Assembly (NCBI GenBank): GCA_905331475.1
Contig: CAJNYU010001567.1
Location: forward strand, 1 to 64,000
Source of the DNA: Rotaria socialis
Taxonomy: Eukaryota; Rotifera; Eurotatoria; Philodinida; Philodinidae
DNA length: 64,000 nucleotides
Direction: 5' to 3'
In this document: piece after piece, positions 37,765 through 50,200 of the stretch
How the letters are laid out: each line of letters starts with the position of its first letter
How positions within the stretch are numbered: position 1 is the stretch's first letter
Notes under the pieces: model-generated
Seen by the model: the letters and a program-made list of their open reading frames with translations, nothing else
What the model was told of the DNA's origin: nothing
Database searches by the model: none
Program-made: the position numbers and the translations under genes

Positions 37765-40390
37765 TTACAGTTTTTTTCGAATGCTTTCAAGTAAAGTATC
37801 GAGATTTTTCGGATCTTTGCCAAGTTTTTCAATGATAATCGTGCGAGCCTTCTGTGCGACACCATGCCACATAGATGCAAATGCACCAAAACGGGTTTCT
37901 AGTAGAATAAGAACGATCGCCGATGTGAGTACTGATACATCAGTATGTATCGATTCAAAATCAGCTAGAACTTTGCCTGTTAAATGGCGAATGGATTCAG
38001 CATCCAGGTACCAAAGACCATTGAAGTCTTGTATATCGATCAAGTGACGAACAATGTCCTGATTGTTCGTCGGCCATTCTAAGGTCTCTGATGGTATTTT
38101 AACATGACTAGATTGCTTGCGACTGCGCTGGCTAGACATCTCATCACACTGTGGTGGCGAGCGAGACCTTGATCTCGACTGCATTCTCTGGCGTTCTCCC
38201 ATTAAATTTGATGCCTGAAACGAGTTGGAGCAGAATGACACCATGCAAGACGATCGGGGCATTGAAGTGCATTGCTGCTGTTGTGGCTGCATAGAATCCG
38301 TATAAAGCAGCCTGCTTTTGGGGTCATACATTCGTGAATATAAGGTAGAAATATCACCACGACCACCACGACCTCCACTACTACGACGACAAACGTAAAA
38401 GGGCCCTGCATAGGGAGTATATGATGGCGATAAACACCTAGCTGCATTGATGCGCATTTGTGGGCTCGATGTTAATATTTGGTCATCAGCCGATATTTGG
38501 ATCGGTACTTCTCGAAGCACCATATTTGTATTATTTCCATCTATTCGTTTTTCGATACCGATGAAAGCTGTATGTGGACTTAAAATATTGTGTTTCAGTG
38601 ACAATTCAATAATACGCTTCTTTTCATTTTCTTTTACATCCAATATTGTTGCGTTGTTTGGTTCATCGATAAGTGTTTGAAAGCGTGATTGTTGACTGCC
38701 AATTGTCTTTCTTTTAGCATGTTGCAATTCCAAAATGAGTGCTTTTGCTGCAAGACGTGCAATCATGCCATTCTCGCTGATGCTAGGTATTCGATTGATT
38801 TTTGCGACACTCAACTGTTGTTGATCAACTTTAAGTTCAACCGAAGAATTGTGATCGAATGCATTCGATTGATCATCGAAGAGACCATAGACAATTAAAC
38901 GATCTTGAGCATAGACTGGCGGCAATTGAGTTGGTGCTGTTTCTATACCTGCTGTACCAAGATTCCAGATCACTTTTACATTAGTGATGCATTGCTGAAG
39001 AGCTTTTCGTAATTGTTCTCCAACGTGGACGTCGACTGTGGTATTTGGAGGAATAAAAACGAATCGACCATTTGTTGCTCGAGCAAGACCTTTCACTAGC
39101 GAACGACTAGGTGAATGGCCCAAACCAAACGAGAAAATTCGGCTTGATGAAGCCATCGAACGACATAGATCGAGTACTTCGGTCACATTGGAAATTTCAC
39201 CATCAGTAAGAAGAAAGATTTGTCTAGATCGTCCTTGAGTTGGTGAATATTTTTCCAGCCATTTGAGAGGTTCTAACTAAAATAAAACATTTATTAGATT
39301 ATACTTAAAGGCATCTTTGAGAAATACTTACTAGTTCAGTGCCACCTAAATCTGCTTGCATAGTCTTAACGAGTGCTTCAGCTTTTCGAGCATTTTCTTC
39401 ATTGTAAATCACAGAAATATCATTGAAAAGAGCTGCATAGCTTGATCCAAAACGAATAATATTGAAATGACAGTCCATCGGTAAACTTTTTAGAAAGAGC
39501 AATATGGCTTGTCGAGCTAGTTCAATCTTGCTTTCATCTCTCATCGATCCACTACAGTCTACCACGAAGATAAACTCATTTGTTTGGTGACCACATTTAG
39601 TTACACGCTGACAATCATCTTCTGTAGGCATAAAAGTAGCCATGACGGCACCAGGCTCAATGGTTGCAATTAAATTATCATGTTTTTCAGCAAGTTCAAT
39701 ACTGATGAGAATATCTCGATCTAGATGTGTATTGTTCTGAGCTAATTTCACTGTGTAGGAATCTCGTTGTGCAAGATCTATTTCAATCGGATGCGATGAT
39801 GAATTTATGCGTGCAATCTGCGAACCACCCAAGTTTTCTACTTGACAGCAGAATTCAATCGTATACGGACTTGTTTGTACGTACTTGGTAGTCGTGCCTG
39901 CTGGTGATGCTATTCCATGCTTATCAGGATTGTAACGTGGTGCAATTGTCGTCGGAACTACGAATCGAATGATGGAACCTTGAACAAGTTCCAGTTCAGT
40001 AACATACGAAATTGTTATTGTACATTCTTTCGACGGTGGCAATGCACCAACGTTGATGATGAAATTATCTTGTGATTTTTCGTCTTGTTCCATGAGATAT
40101 GCTCCATGACCTTGTTGTAATGCTTGCGTATAAGCTTGTTGTGCTTCTTTCTTCTCTTTCAGTTCAGCAACAATATTTCGTTCATCAATTTGAGCCACGA
40201 ATCCATAGATTGCTGCTTGTTCTTCGATTGGAAAGCAATAAACAGCTTCGATTGATGTTGGCTCATCATTACGAAATACCTGCGTAATTGTCACATCAGC
40301 TGCAAATAAACGAACTTTACCATGAATATTTATGCTTTTGAGCGGGACGAATTGTGTTGTTGCATTATTTTGATTAACAGCTCGTAACAT
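37765..40390 (-). CDS. VIT and von Willebrand A domain protein, VWA5A-like (copy 2)
   Basis: Two exons (40390-39332 and 39276-37765; 55-bp GT-AG intron) give 856 aa. The order is the same as in the copy at 15648-18196: VIT domain (FPIEEQAAIYGFVAQI), VWA domain with VDCSGSM, an intron at the identical GGTEL site, IFLLTDGEI, and a conserved tail (FNGLWYLDAESIRHLTG). The two differ most between about residues 620 and 770, where this copy has a Gly/Arg-rich patch and an RS-like stretch (RMQSRSRSRSP). The RS repeat could allow phosphorylation or a nuclear location, unlike copy 1, which has a Ser/Cys/Met-rich segment. A plain duplication, with the linker diverging fastest, explains the pair. Function is unknown beyond metal-dependent protein binding by the VWA domain. 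Confidence 0.92.
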
Positions 40391-40677
40391 AATTCTCGAT
40401 GAAATTTAGAAGACAACCTTTAGCCTACAAATGATGAGAAATGAATGCGTTTTATACGCACTGCATTTGATTACAGTATGTCTTGCGCAAGTCAATATTT
40501 GTATACAGAAAAGAAAAAAGTGAGAAGAGAAAATGAGTCATCTGCGTTCTATTCCTAAATATAGAGGGAAGTAAGTTATAAGCTGTATCAAATTTCTGTG
40601 TGGCAATACTTACGCAAATTGAAAGGCCTCCAATCTAGAAATTCAACTAGATTTTTTTACATAATCGAAATTCAAAT

Positions 40678-41459
40678 TAGTGGCGGAACCAGGATTTCAG
40701 TCTAGAGGGAGCTCAGCTCCATCTTAATTATTCAAAGTCTACTTACGATAGTAAAATTGTTTTTTGAAAACTGTCATGTTTGAGTCAGTTTTCTGAGCCC
40801 TAATATCTTATTCAATCAGTTCTTGCTCATATATTTATAAACATTATGTTTATATCAACATATGAATGGGATTCTATATTTAAATGTATTTCATATCACT
40901 TAATCACATTAACAAAATTCTACTATTTTTATGTTGTATGGCAAATACATCAATAACCTTTTCAAAATCTATGTCAAATTCTCTTTCAATAGCCAATACA
41001 CTAAGATCACTAAGTCTTTCATCACCCATCGAATTTCGAGCATAATTTTTAATCAATTTCATCCTGGAAAACGACCTTTCACATACGACGGACGACACAG
41101 GAAATGTGACAGCACCTTTGATCAAAGCCACAGTTGAAGGAAATGCTTGTTTCATTGGTTTTAATTCATTAAGTATATCCATTATAGTTGACAATTTAGT
41201 ATCTTTAATCACGGTTTTTGATTTACAATTGGCATCGATAGAATTACTTGAAATTGAAAGACTTGCTCATAAAAAATGAAGAGAAAAAAGGTCTAAGTTG
41301 TTCTTAGTCGATTAAAAATAGGCAAACGGCTATGCTAACTTCTAGTATTTGCATTGAAATTATTTAGTAAAGATAATTTGACAGTAACAGCCTAAATAGC
41401 GACAAAATTTTCTAGAGGGAGCTCAGCTCCCCCAAGCTCCCCCTCTGGCTCCGCCACTA
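40678..41459 (-). mobile_element. Short hAT transposon with transposase C-terminal remnant
   Basis: The element is 782 bp and is flanked by a perfect 8-bp duplication, ATTCAAAT (40670-40677 and 41460-41467). Ends are TAGTGGCGGAACCAG and CTGGCTCCGCCACTA, inverted with one mismatch. Just inside both ends lies a direct copy of TAGAGGGAGCTCAGCTCC. On the minus strand, 41212-40904 encodes the C-terminal dimerisation part of hAT transposases (VICERSF-like motif VVCERSFSRMKLIKN); the frame is open upstream to about 41255. The catalytic N-terminal part is absent, so this is an internally deleted copy that needs a transposase from elsewhere. Perfect duplications point to recent insertion. Confidence 0.93.
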
Positions 41460-41467
41460 ATTCAAAT

Positions 41468-43004
41468 GTTGAACTAACATAGTTTTACAATTAGTATATC
41501 CTATCTAGATGCAGAAGTGAATCGTTGAAGAATCACAACTTGTTTTGTTGCAAAAATAATGAAAAACTTAAGTAAGAACTGCAGAAGTTTATAAATAATT
41601 TTGAATAAGTTATGATTCGACGAATACAGTGTATTGATATAAAATGATTCAATAAATACCAAGAAGTTAGGCTCTCATCAAAGTCTTGAACAACCAATCA
41701 GATTATTTTTATCAATGTCTACAAAATATTCAAGAAGAAAATATGTTCTTCATGGCTTCGTAAAACAATTCACAGTTAAAAATTATTCAGCGTCACTGAT
41801 AGTCGCTATAGTTTCATTCATTCGACATGAGGATTTCAATGTTTATTATATTAAAAAAATTTCCTTAGTGTTGAGAGTGTAATTAGCTGATTTAGTATTT
41901 GAATTGCAAATTTTCAAATTAGTTAACTATACATCGTTGAGTCATTGATGTTTTATTTGGAACTTTAGTGTGCAAGTTGTCTTCGTTGGTTTGTCAGATG
42001 AGATCACGTATTTTTCGTTTTTATTTGGCAGCATCTGCACTTTCCTCTATCATGCAAGTCAAACTTAGAAATACTATGAAGACAATATTCAACAATGAAA
42101 CAATCCCGATGTAAGTATATGTTTCTGAAATTCTCAATTCGTTGAACGGTATTAATCAAACTCATTCGAATAAGGTCATGATTTACAGGGTATGAAAACA
42201 GTGAGATTCGGCAGTATTCAAAAATACATATTCGATTGAAGCTATGAGCTTGTTTTTGTCATCGTTGTTTTCAACTGGAAATAAATGCTTCCTGAATTTT
42301 GCTTATGAATGCTATTGATTTCTCAATATAATCAATTTGGATTCGATACTAGATTAGTAATGATCTCGCACCATTTGTTTTTGTGCTAAATCGATTGAAG
42401 AAGAATTTGCTCAATGTTTATATACTGGTCTCCACTTTTGTCCTCAGATTTCGTCGTAAATGAAGCATAAATAGTTGTTTGCAAAATTACGCGAAAAATT
42501 ACAAACGGAAGTATCGTAAAGGTCGTTACTCTCATAAAGCATGAAGTATTGAAGATTAGCCATTTCGCTGGTACCCTTTTTGAAATGTACGATATTCGAT
42601 GTAAGCATTATATACACAATCGTTGTCGACCAATAAACATTCTATAAGTAACTATTACTGAAATGCGTATATTATGAAAATGTGGAAAACCATTTTGGCT
42701 GGATAATTTCGTGAAGTTTCTCATATTAAAACACTTCGAAAAAAATATTTAGTCTATAAATCTGTCTCAAAATATATGTTTTTAATGGCGAAATAACGTA
42801 GTTTATTATACTAATTTAAAATTTTAATCCCTTTCAATCGTAGTTATATCAATAGACAGCTAATAGAAGGAAAAAAACGTATTTATTCAAATGAAGAAAA
42901 TAAAACAACTGAGTTTAAATCTCTTACAGTGTCTCAAAAACCAAATGTACGAAAACATGCCATTCAACTTAGTTTAGACATGAATGAAACATAGAATAGT
43001 CTAT
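41468..43004. other. Intergenic region
   Basis: 1.5 kb with no recognised gene or repeat. The right end should carry the 3' untranslated region of the 75-aa gene. Confidence 0.45.
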
Positions 43005-43286
43005 CTATTGTTTTTTTTCATGTTTTTGATTTTTTTCATTATTAGCCATAGCTTGTACAATCTTTCTTGTATCACCGCTAGCATCATGATGCTGTGAATT
43101 CAGTTGCACTTCGACTTTGCTGCGTTGTTTACCACCACTATAAAAATGAGAGAAAAAAAAATGTCTTTTTTTTTTGTTAAAACGAAACGACCTTCCAGCA
43201 TGTAAATATTTTTCATATTGTTCATGAATATCTTCAGCGTTTTGTTCAGCTAAAGCTGTTGCTGATGTTGGTGTTTTAGACGCCAT
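43005..43286 (-). CDS. Small conserved-looking hydrophilic protein, 75 aa
   Basis: Two exons (43286-43192 and 43137-43005; 54-bp GT-AG intron) give 75 aa that is Gln-, Lys- and Asn-rich and has no signal peptide or membrane segment. It begins MASKTPTSATALAEQNAEDI and ends NNEKNQKHEKKQ. A splice acceptor (TATTGTAG ending at 43309) lies 23 bases before the ATG, consistent with a 5' untranslated intron or spliced-leader addition, and supports transcription. The unspliced 199-codon frame that covers it is a chance extension through the intron and upstream DNA. The predicted product should be mostly disordered with one helix (residues about 10-30). I do not recognise the family. Confidence 0.65.
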   Translation of the reverse strand: MASKTPTSATALAEQNAEDIHEQYEKYLHAGRSFRFNKKKRHFFFSHFYSGGKQRSKVEVQLNSQHHDASGDTRKIVQAMANNEKNQKHEKKQ

Positions 43287-43309
43287 TAAATAGTTTGTGT
43301 TTTGTTTTC

Positions 43310-45265
43310 TACAATATAAAAAGCAATGAAAGAAAAAGGGAAAAAAGAAATCTATTGAGAGTGAATGCGATATCATATCTGTAAGATCAAAGCGAAAGCA
43401 AAAGACAGAATAGCAGTAACATGGCTCGGTCGCATTTCTATGAAATAAATGCGAGCAGCTGCTTTGGCGTCTTTTTTTATCACATCTATCACTGACGATA
43501 GCCTTATATACTATTCCTTTCGACAAAAAAAAGTGCAAGAACGAATTGAAAATATGATATTTATACAAGAAACCAAAACAAAAGTCACATCTGGTCCGGA
43601 TCACATATAATTTAGATTTTATATCATAGAAAAAGATGAATCATATACGTCAAACTATCTGTTGAGACTGTTTGATCAGATAATTTTCTATGAACTCTTT
43701 TACCTTTCGAAATTTCTTTAATTGAATTATAAAGAAAAAAGGATTTATTCGATTTTCTTAATTTAATTTTACACGACGGCTTAAGCTTTTCTTCTTCTTC
43801 GCAATGTTCGTGTTTGCATGAAGGACAGGAGAATACGAAATGACTTATTTCTATTTGCTTCGATCAATCGAGACCTTTTCATTATCGAATGAAAAACATG
43901 ACTATTTATTGCTTATGATTTGACACGTATCAATTATGCATGAACTGTAGTTATCAAATAATATTTAAAAAAAACAAAGAACAGCATCTGTGACCAAGAA
44001 TTTTTTTCCGTATCGTACATTTAGAATAATTTTAATATAAAATGAACTTTGACTAATCAAAATTTTTTTTGTAATTAACATTGTTCAGTAATGCCTACGA
44101 GTATAAAGCTCATGCGTGTGGTAAGCGCGAGCGGCTATTGCTCACGCCCATGTAAGCGCGAGTTATTTACTCATACTAATCAATATTTATACAGAAATTA
44201 TAAATTCAAAGTTTTCTCTAATGAGGAAATTTGTGACATAATCTCGTTGATCCAATTACAAAGATTCACATGTCGAATCACGATATGAATATTGCCAGAA
44301 AGATGAATGTGTCTTGAGGTTCCAGACAGTAGGTATATTTCTCCGTTTGTGCGCTTTGCGTGTCTTCGACTAAGACAAGCGAATCTCTAATTAAAGATTG
44401 TGCAACGTCTATACACGCGAACAGAGTCAATTTTTTCATTTATTCTGCTTGCACAATTTATTTTTCTTTTTTACTTCATCGCGAGCTCGTCTTGCAAATC
44501 AACTTTATGAGATTAGTGGATTGCAAAAATTCTATGCGTATACATTAGTATCGATAATAGCCAATATATATGTCTGTAACGCTCTCGTACGCGCGTCACT
44601 TTCATTGATTCACTTTTCTCTCTAGCTTTCATCTTTAATCCTAAAAACATCGGAGAAAAAGCCGAATCGATCGAAAAAAAAGAAAATCTATCGATTGGAA
44701 ATTAACATGATAGCTATTTTTTGTCATTAGGACTGCCAAGTTAACAAAAATTGCTTTGTTCGCTAGCGATGAGACGTCAAGTCTCTCGTTTAGTACAAAC
44801 TAATCTTTTAGATGACAGTATGTGTTAACTGCAGCACCTCAGCTTTCTTCTTTCGCCTAAAACATTCTTTGAAGATGTCAATCAAATGGGAACAGATGTT
44901 TATTTTCACGATAAGATCTTGTGCGCGCATTTAAGCCTTTCTTCTTATTGCCGTATAACTCTTATATTGTGAAAACAGTCGTATCTAGAATACTCGATTA
45001 TAAGTATCCGATGTCGGCGAGCGGATGATTTCCGCCTAGATTTTTTTCTTGTTTTACTTGAAGTTTTTTTTCTTGTTTTACTTGAAGTTTTTTTTCTTCA
45101 CTATTACCAATATATATAAGATTGATCAATGACAAGTTGTTGTTTTTTTTATTTAGGTTTTAAGGAAAGACACACTTGTTGGTAAATCGTATTGTTTTAC
45201 TCCACGACTTTGTTTATATCTTATTTTAGAAATGAGCTACTTTATCGATTGAAATTCGGCTCATC
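43310..45265. other. Divergent 2-kb intergenic region with a 23-bp tandem repeat
   Basis: Two perfect head-to-tail copies of a 23-bp unit (TTTTTTTCTTGTTTTACTTGAAG), plus part of a third, span 45041-45098, about 170 bp upstream of the dispanin-like gene. GC-containing stretches near 44110-44160 (GTAAGCGCGAG twice) stand out but carry no gene I can support. Both flanking promoters should be here. Confidence 0.5.
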
Positions 45266-45878
45266 ATGTTTTCATCACAAGCTTGTTCAATATTTCATGC
45301 GAATCACAAATTATCACCATGTCGATGGTCAGCATCGGGTCGATCACTAACCGGCGAACGTGGTAGCGTTTCATTTGGTAAGATAAATTCTCTATTATCG
45401 CGATCATTGATTCGATCGATTCAGATGAACCAAATCAATCTCCGTCGCAATTATTATTAAATAAAAATGCTCATCCTAGACGACATCTTGCTTGTGCACT
45501 GACTGCATCGTTATTGTTTTTTGTCACTGGTAAGTCCACAAAAGAACCCAGGAAAATGAATGGAAATACTCCATTGAAATGATAGACAAAACAAAAAATT
45601 TCTACATGAGCAAATTTCTCTACAATAAGTTTGCTCATGTAGAAAAATTTTTTTTTTGTTATAGAAACAAATTGAATTTTGTCCTATTTCAAATAGGTAT
45701 TGTTGCAGTTTTCTATGCGATTAAATCCCTGAACTGTGAACGTCACGGCCATTATGAACAAGCCTATGTACATGCACGACGTTCATTTTCTTGGTCAATG
45801 GCAAGTTTTGTGGTCGCTCTTTTCTTTTATCTAGCTATCGGTCTTGTCGTTTTCATTCGTACCATTGATTATAGTTAA
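45266..45878 (+). CDS. CD225/dispanin-family two-helix membrane protein
   Basis: Three exons (45266-45377, 45425-45529, 45697-45878) with introns of 47 and 167 bp give 132 aa. Phases agree at both joins (VSF-D-EPNQS and VT-G-IVAV). The C-terminal 75 residues fit the CD225 fold: a first hydrophobic helix (ACALTASLLFFVTGIVAVFY, about 60-79), an intracellular loop with the spaced CERHGHYEQAYVHARRSFSW segment, and a second helix (about 105-127). The family includes interferon-induced transmembrane proteins and synapse-differentiation proteins, which sit in plasma or endosomal membranes. The N-terminal 50 residues are polar, Ser-rich and probably cytosolic. Intron 2 holds a strong hairpin described separately. 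Antiviral function should not be assumed. Confidence 0.82.
45597..45648. repeat. Hairpin in intron 2 of the dispanin-like gene
   Basis: TTTCTACATGAGCAAA at about 45598-45614 pairs with TTTGCTCATGTAGAAA at about 45630-45645, and A/T bases extend the stem on both sides. The loop is about 15 bases. It is the strongest short inverted repeat near a coding gene in the window. Confidence 0.75.
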
Positions 45879-47228
45879 CAGGCAAAATTTTGTTACACAT
45901 TTTTCCTCAATAAATAAAACCTATGTTATCATTATTTCTGTTTTTCTTACAACACGCATGAAAATGAATGCAGCAGCATATTTTAAAAATCACGTAGAAC
46001 ATTCACTTATATATAGATTGGAATGAATGAGGACATTTTCTTCGTTTTTATGCTTTTGCCATTGTAAAAAAGAAACTTGTCGAAGGTTAATGCATAGAAT
46101 TCTATTGGAGATATTGCCATGTTCATCACATCGCATATTAGTTAATGTGAAGTCTCTTCTAAATTAAGCAGTGAATGATTTCTTTTTTGATTGAATAGAC
46201 TTTCTTCATTTAATTGACAGTAATTTTTGACATGATTAAATTCCGGTTTTGTATCTATTTGATCTAATATGAGTACAATGAAAAACTAGTATTTAAGTCA
46301 ATTTTTTTGTCGGTCATATTTCTTCATATGTTGCTGCATTGTTATAAAAATTCGTCTAAAACTAAAATCGCCGACGTGTCAATAGGAGAGAATCTATAGA
46401 GGCGCTATAATACGAAATAAGTTCAGTTGGAGTATACAAATATAATATTACCTAGGGAAATACTACTTGAGATCCTATGGTGGTTACATTGTTAAAGTGA
46501 ATTCATTTATCAAAATGTAGTTTATTATTATTGATTAAAACTATATTAGGGAACTTGAAGAAAATGTTCAGTTCTAAATCTAACAAATCGAGTGAATCAT
46601 CTGTAATTCGAATGACTCATAATTAAAAAAATACCTATCCAGTGTTTTGCTGAACGTATAAGTTATGAATAAGATTATAATAGGAACTTTTCGAATATCA
46701 GAGCAATGACGAGTCACACAATTTCGTTGGTACCGAGTGAATATATAGTCCACTAATTAACGAACAAGGGATGTCCTTCAAACAATCAATTAGAATTCAA
46801 TAGGAATCATGAACATTCTGTAGACTCAAATGAACTTGAAAAGATTTCATCTATTTACCGAATTGTTGTAAATAGATTCAGCGCTTTCATAATCTTTTTT
46901 TGCAACTGTATATCGTAATTTTTCGCAGCGACAATAGAAAATTCGGAATAGTAATTTTTTTTCTTTATATATTTTCCGATCAAGAATTATTAGTTCAGTA
47001 AGAATTTAATTTTCATATATATATATATATTCATTATTCAATACACTAGATTGAATACACAGTTTTCGATTTAAAAGCAAATCAACTTAAAGCTATTTAT
47101 TTCCACTAATTACGTGAGTAAGAATAAAAGGAAAAGAGAGAGAGAAAAGTGTGTAAGATTCTACATAAGAAAAGAAAAAATTTAGATTAATATTACAGAA
47201 TGTCTAAGTTTAACGTTGAATAAATCGT
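45879..47228. other. Convergent 1.35-kb intergenic region
   Basis: AATAAATAAAA at about 45908-45918 is a likely polyadenylation signal for the dispanin-like gene. A TA-dinucleotide run is at about 47017-47028. No gene was recognised. Confidence 0.5.
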
Positions 47229-50200
47229 CTATTCAACTGTTACAAGGAATGTTCGAATTTCCATTGGATTCAGTAAAATATTTAAATCTTTTAATGATAT
47301 GTCTTCTAGAAGAAAAAATAAAATATAAGAATCTCGAAGTAGATCAATTTCAAGCACTTACTTTTAACGTCTACTTTTGATGATCTATTATTATTAGTTA
47401 TCCATTCAAGTCGTTTCATATCAGTTATTCGTAAATTAGCAGTAAGTATCATCTCAGCTATATCACTTATGACTCCTTGAGATTGAAAAAGCTTTTGTAA
47501 ATCAACTATAACTGGATGTGAATATGTGTCATCTTCGTTTAATTCAAAATAATTTTCAACGCGAATCAAATATTTTTTTGCATCGATTTGATCGAATGTC
47601 AATAAATGAACATTCAATGGTAAATCAGTTTGCAATGCTGACCATGTTTGACGATATGTCGTTGAATAGTCCGCATAGGGCAAGGGAGGTAATGCATAAG
47701 TAGCAAGTGGATTCATATAGAATCGTTGAGAAGCAACTCGATGATAGAGAGCACTTGTTGCAGGTGATTCAATGATAAGTAAATGTTTACCGCGCACAAC
47801 AAGACCTGCGCCAAAAGCAGTTTCATTTAATGGTTCATCAACGCCAAGTGCATCATCGTAAAATGTACGCCGATGTAACATAACTTCAATGGATCCATCT
47901 TGTATACTAGCACCACCTTCGGATCGATCTAAATCAAGAAAAACGAAAATTTGTCTGTGTCAACGATCAGTTTGTTTTTACCCGTAAGAACAGTTAATTG
48001 CCGATTGGATTCCTTGATCCAAATGCGACTATTTATTGGATAGTAATTTCCACTGATAAGTTCAACTTTTGAATAATTCCATGTCGGACGATAATCTCGT
48101 GTACGTTCGAGAACTTCACGACCGTTTGCATCAGTATAGAATTTCGATTCACTTTGAATATCTGTATCGTAGCGAAGAATTATTTCTTTTCCAATATTAT
48201 CATCGACTGGAATAGGTCCAACAGTCCATTCGACTTCGACCATTTTAGCATCATCATACAAACTTATTTCTTGACTAGCCCAATTGTTGAACACGATGGT
48301 TGCTGATTGAACATTTTGTCCTTTGATACAAGTTCTAATTATGAAAGATAAAAGTTTCAGAGATAAACTGCAGCGAATCATCATTCTACTGATCTTTCGA
48401 ATTTATATTAAACCTATGAGAAAGTCTCAAAAATCGTACCCGTGAAGTTCTACAGTAGAATTTTTAAATTTAGCCAATAAATAATTAGATATACTTACAT
48501 TGAACGTTTACTGCTAACTGGTTCTGGATTTGATGAAATCGGACGAAATATATAAGCACCAGATGCTTGAAATTCTGATCCAGAATTATTTCCCGGAAAA
48601 CCTTAATTTCAATGCGAATATACTGATTGAAGATAGACGATCACTTACTTCCATACCAATAGAAACCTTGATTAGAAAATGGTACAGATATTTTCTTTTT
48701 TAAATTCGTAATCTTATTTAGATTTCCTTGAGAATCAATTTCAACGCGAAGATACTATCAATAAATCAAGAAAAAATTAATTTACCAAAAACAAATCCAA
48801 TTAAATTTATCTTGTACTTCGTTTTGAAGAATACATTCGCTATGTTGTGTTATGACTACTTGTTTTTCATTGTTATTTTTTTCAGTAGCTAAACGGAAAA
48901 AAACACAACTGATCAGTGTTATACAATGCATTCCAGATTACCTTTGATTTCAAAATAATATGTACTAAAGCCAAGCGCAGGCAGAATCGCTTTGAAAACA
49001 AGTTGATTAACAGCAAAACTTTTTCGACCGGGAATTTTCTGTGTTGATTCAGAGATTGGAATCATCTGAAAACGAAACCATCGAAGAAATAAATCTCATT
49101 CAATTATCATCGGATTCTTTATTTACCTCAGCTACGATTACATGTCCTGTTGGATCACGTACTGTATAATCTTTCGTTACAGGAACACGAACATGATGCG
49201 AAATCGTATGTACAGTTGGATTCCAAAGTATCAAAGTGAACTATTAAGATTCAAATAGAAAGTGAAAGAAATATTTTTATTATACGAACTCGTTCTTGCC
49301 CTTCGATAGGTAAACATTCACTAATATTGACTAATTGACAGAGAAATTGAGGGCCACTTGGTGGAGTTTGACTATCAAGCGGTAAAATTTTATCATAAGC
49401 TTTATTGATCACATCCTAAATTTCACCTAATTAGAAAAATTATTCTGCCGGCTTTTTACTTACAACTGCAGCATCAATGCCTTGAGATAATCGCATGGCA
49501 TAATCAAAAGCAACTTCTTGTTTTTCAGTTCCACTTACTGCATCATGATGTTGTGCAATACCCATAGCTTCGTCTTTTATTAATAACGATTAGAATTAAT
49601 TTTTTACCTCAAAAACTCAATGACTTACTCAAAGGAAAAATACTGCTTCGTAAATTTGCTTTAGAAAACGCATTCAATTGTCGAGTGACTTGCAAAATAT
49701 TATTTGAAAGACGTTCATAACGTTTCAGAGCTGGCCGTGATGTGAAATAGCCTGTCCAAAATCCATGTGGATGATGAGCATACGGGAAAAAATCATCAGT
49801 TTTCGATGTCCAAGCACGGCCAACTTTGTTCAAAGCATATAAATAACATGATGGCGTGGAATAGAATACATTCACATCACTTCCATTTGTTTGCTGGAAA
49901 GTATATGGAAATTATTTTGAGGAATAAAAAGTACGAAATTTCTTTACTTGTGCATTCACATATTTCATTAGTTTATCTAAATTTTTATACCATTGGTTTG
50001 CATTTTCATATTGAAAATCACTGCCCATGGTCATAATGATATGATTCGTGGCATAACTACTTGCCTAAAAGGAAAACAGTTTCATAATTGATAATTTTGC
50101 GAAAAATACGAACTTCATCGTGAGCAGCTTTGATGAATGTTTCAACACGTTCCGGAACATTATAATCGTGTAATCGAGGATCATCCTATAAATTAAGATA

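Noticed and set aside
40904..41212. Host gene of the hAT-dimerisation type
   Set aside because: It lies wholly within a transposon defined by inverted ends and an 8-bp target duplication.
43005..43604. 199-codon minus-strand frame
   Set aside because: It runs through a GT-AG intron (43191-43138) and upstream non-coding DNA; the 75-aa spliced product fits better.
45266..45460. 64-codon unspliced version of the dispanin-like N-terminus
   Set aside because: It reads through intron 1; splicing gives the CD225 domain in frame.
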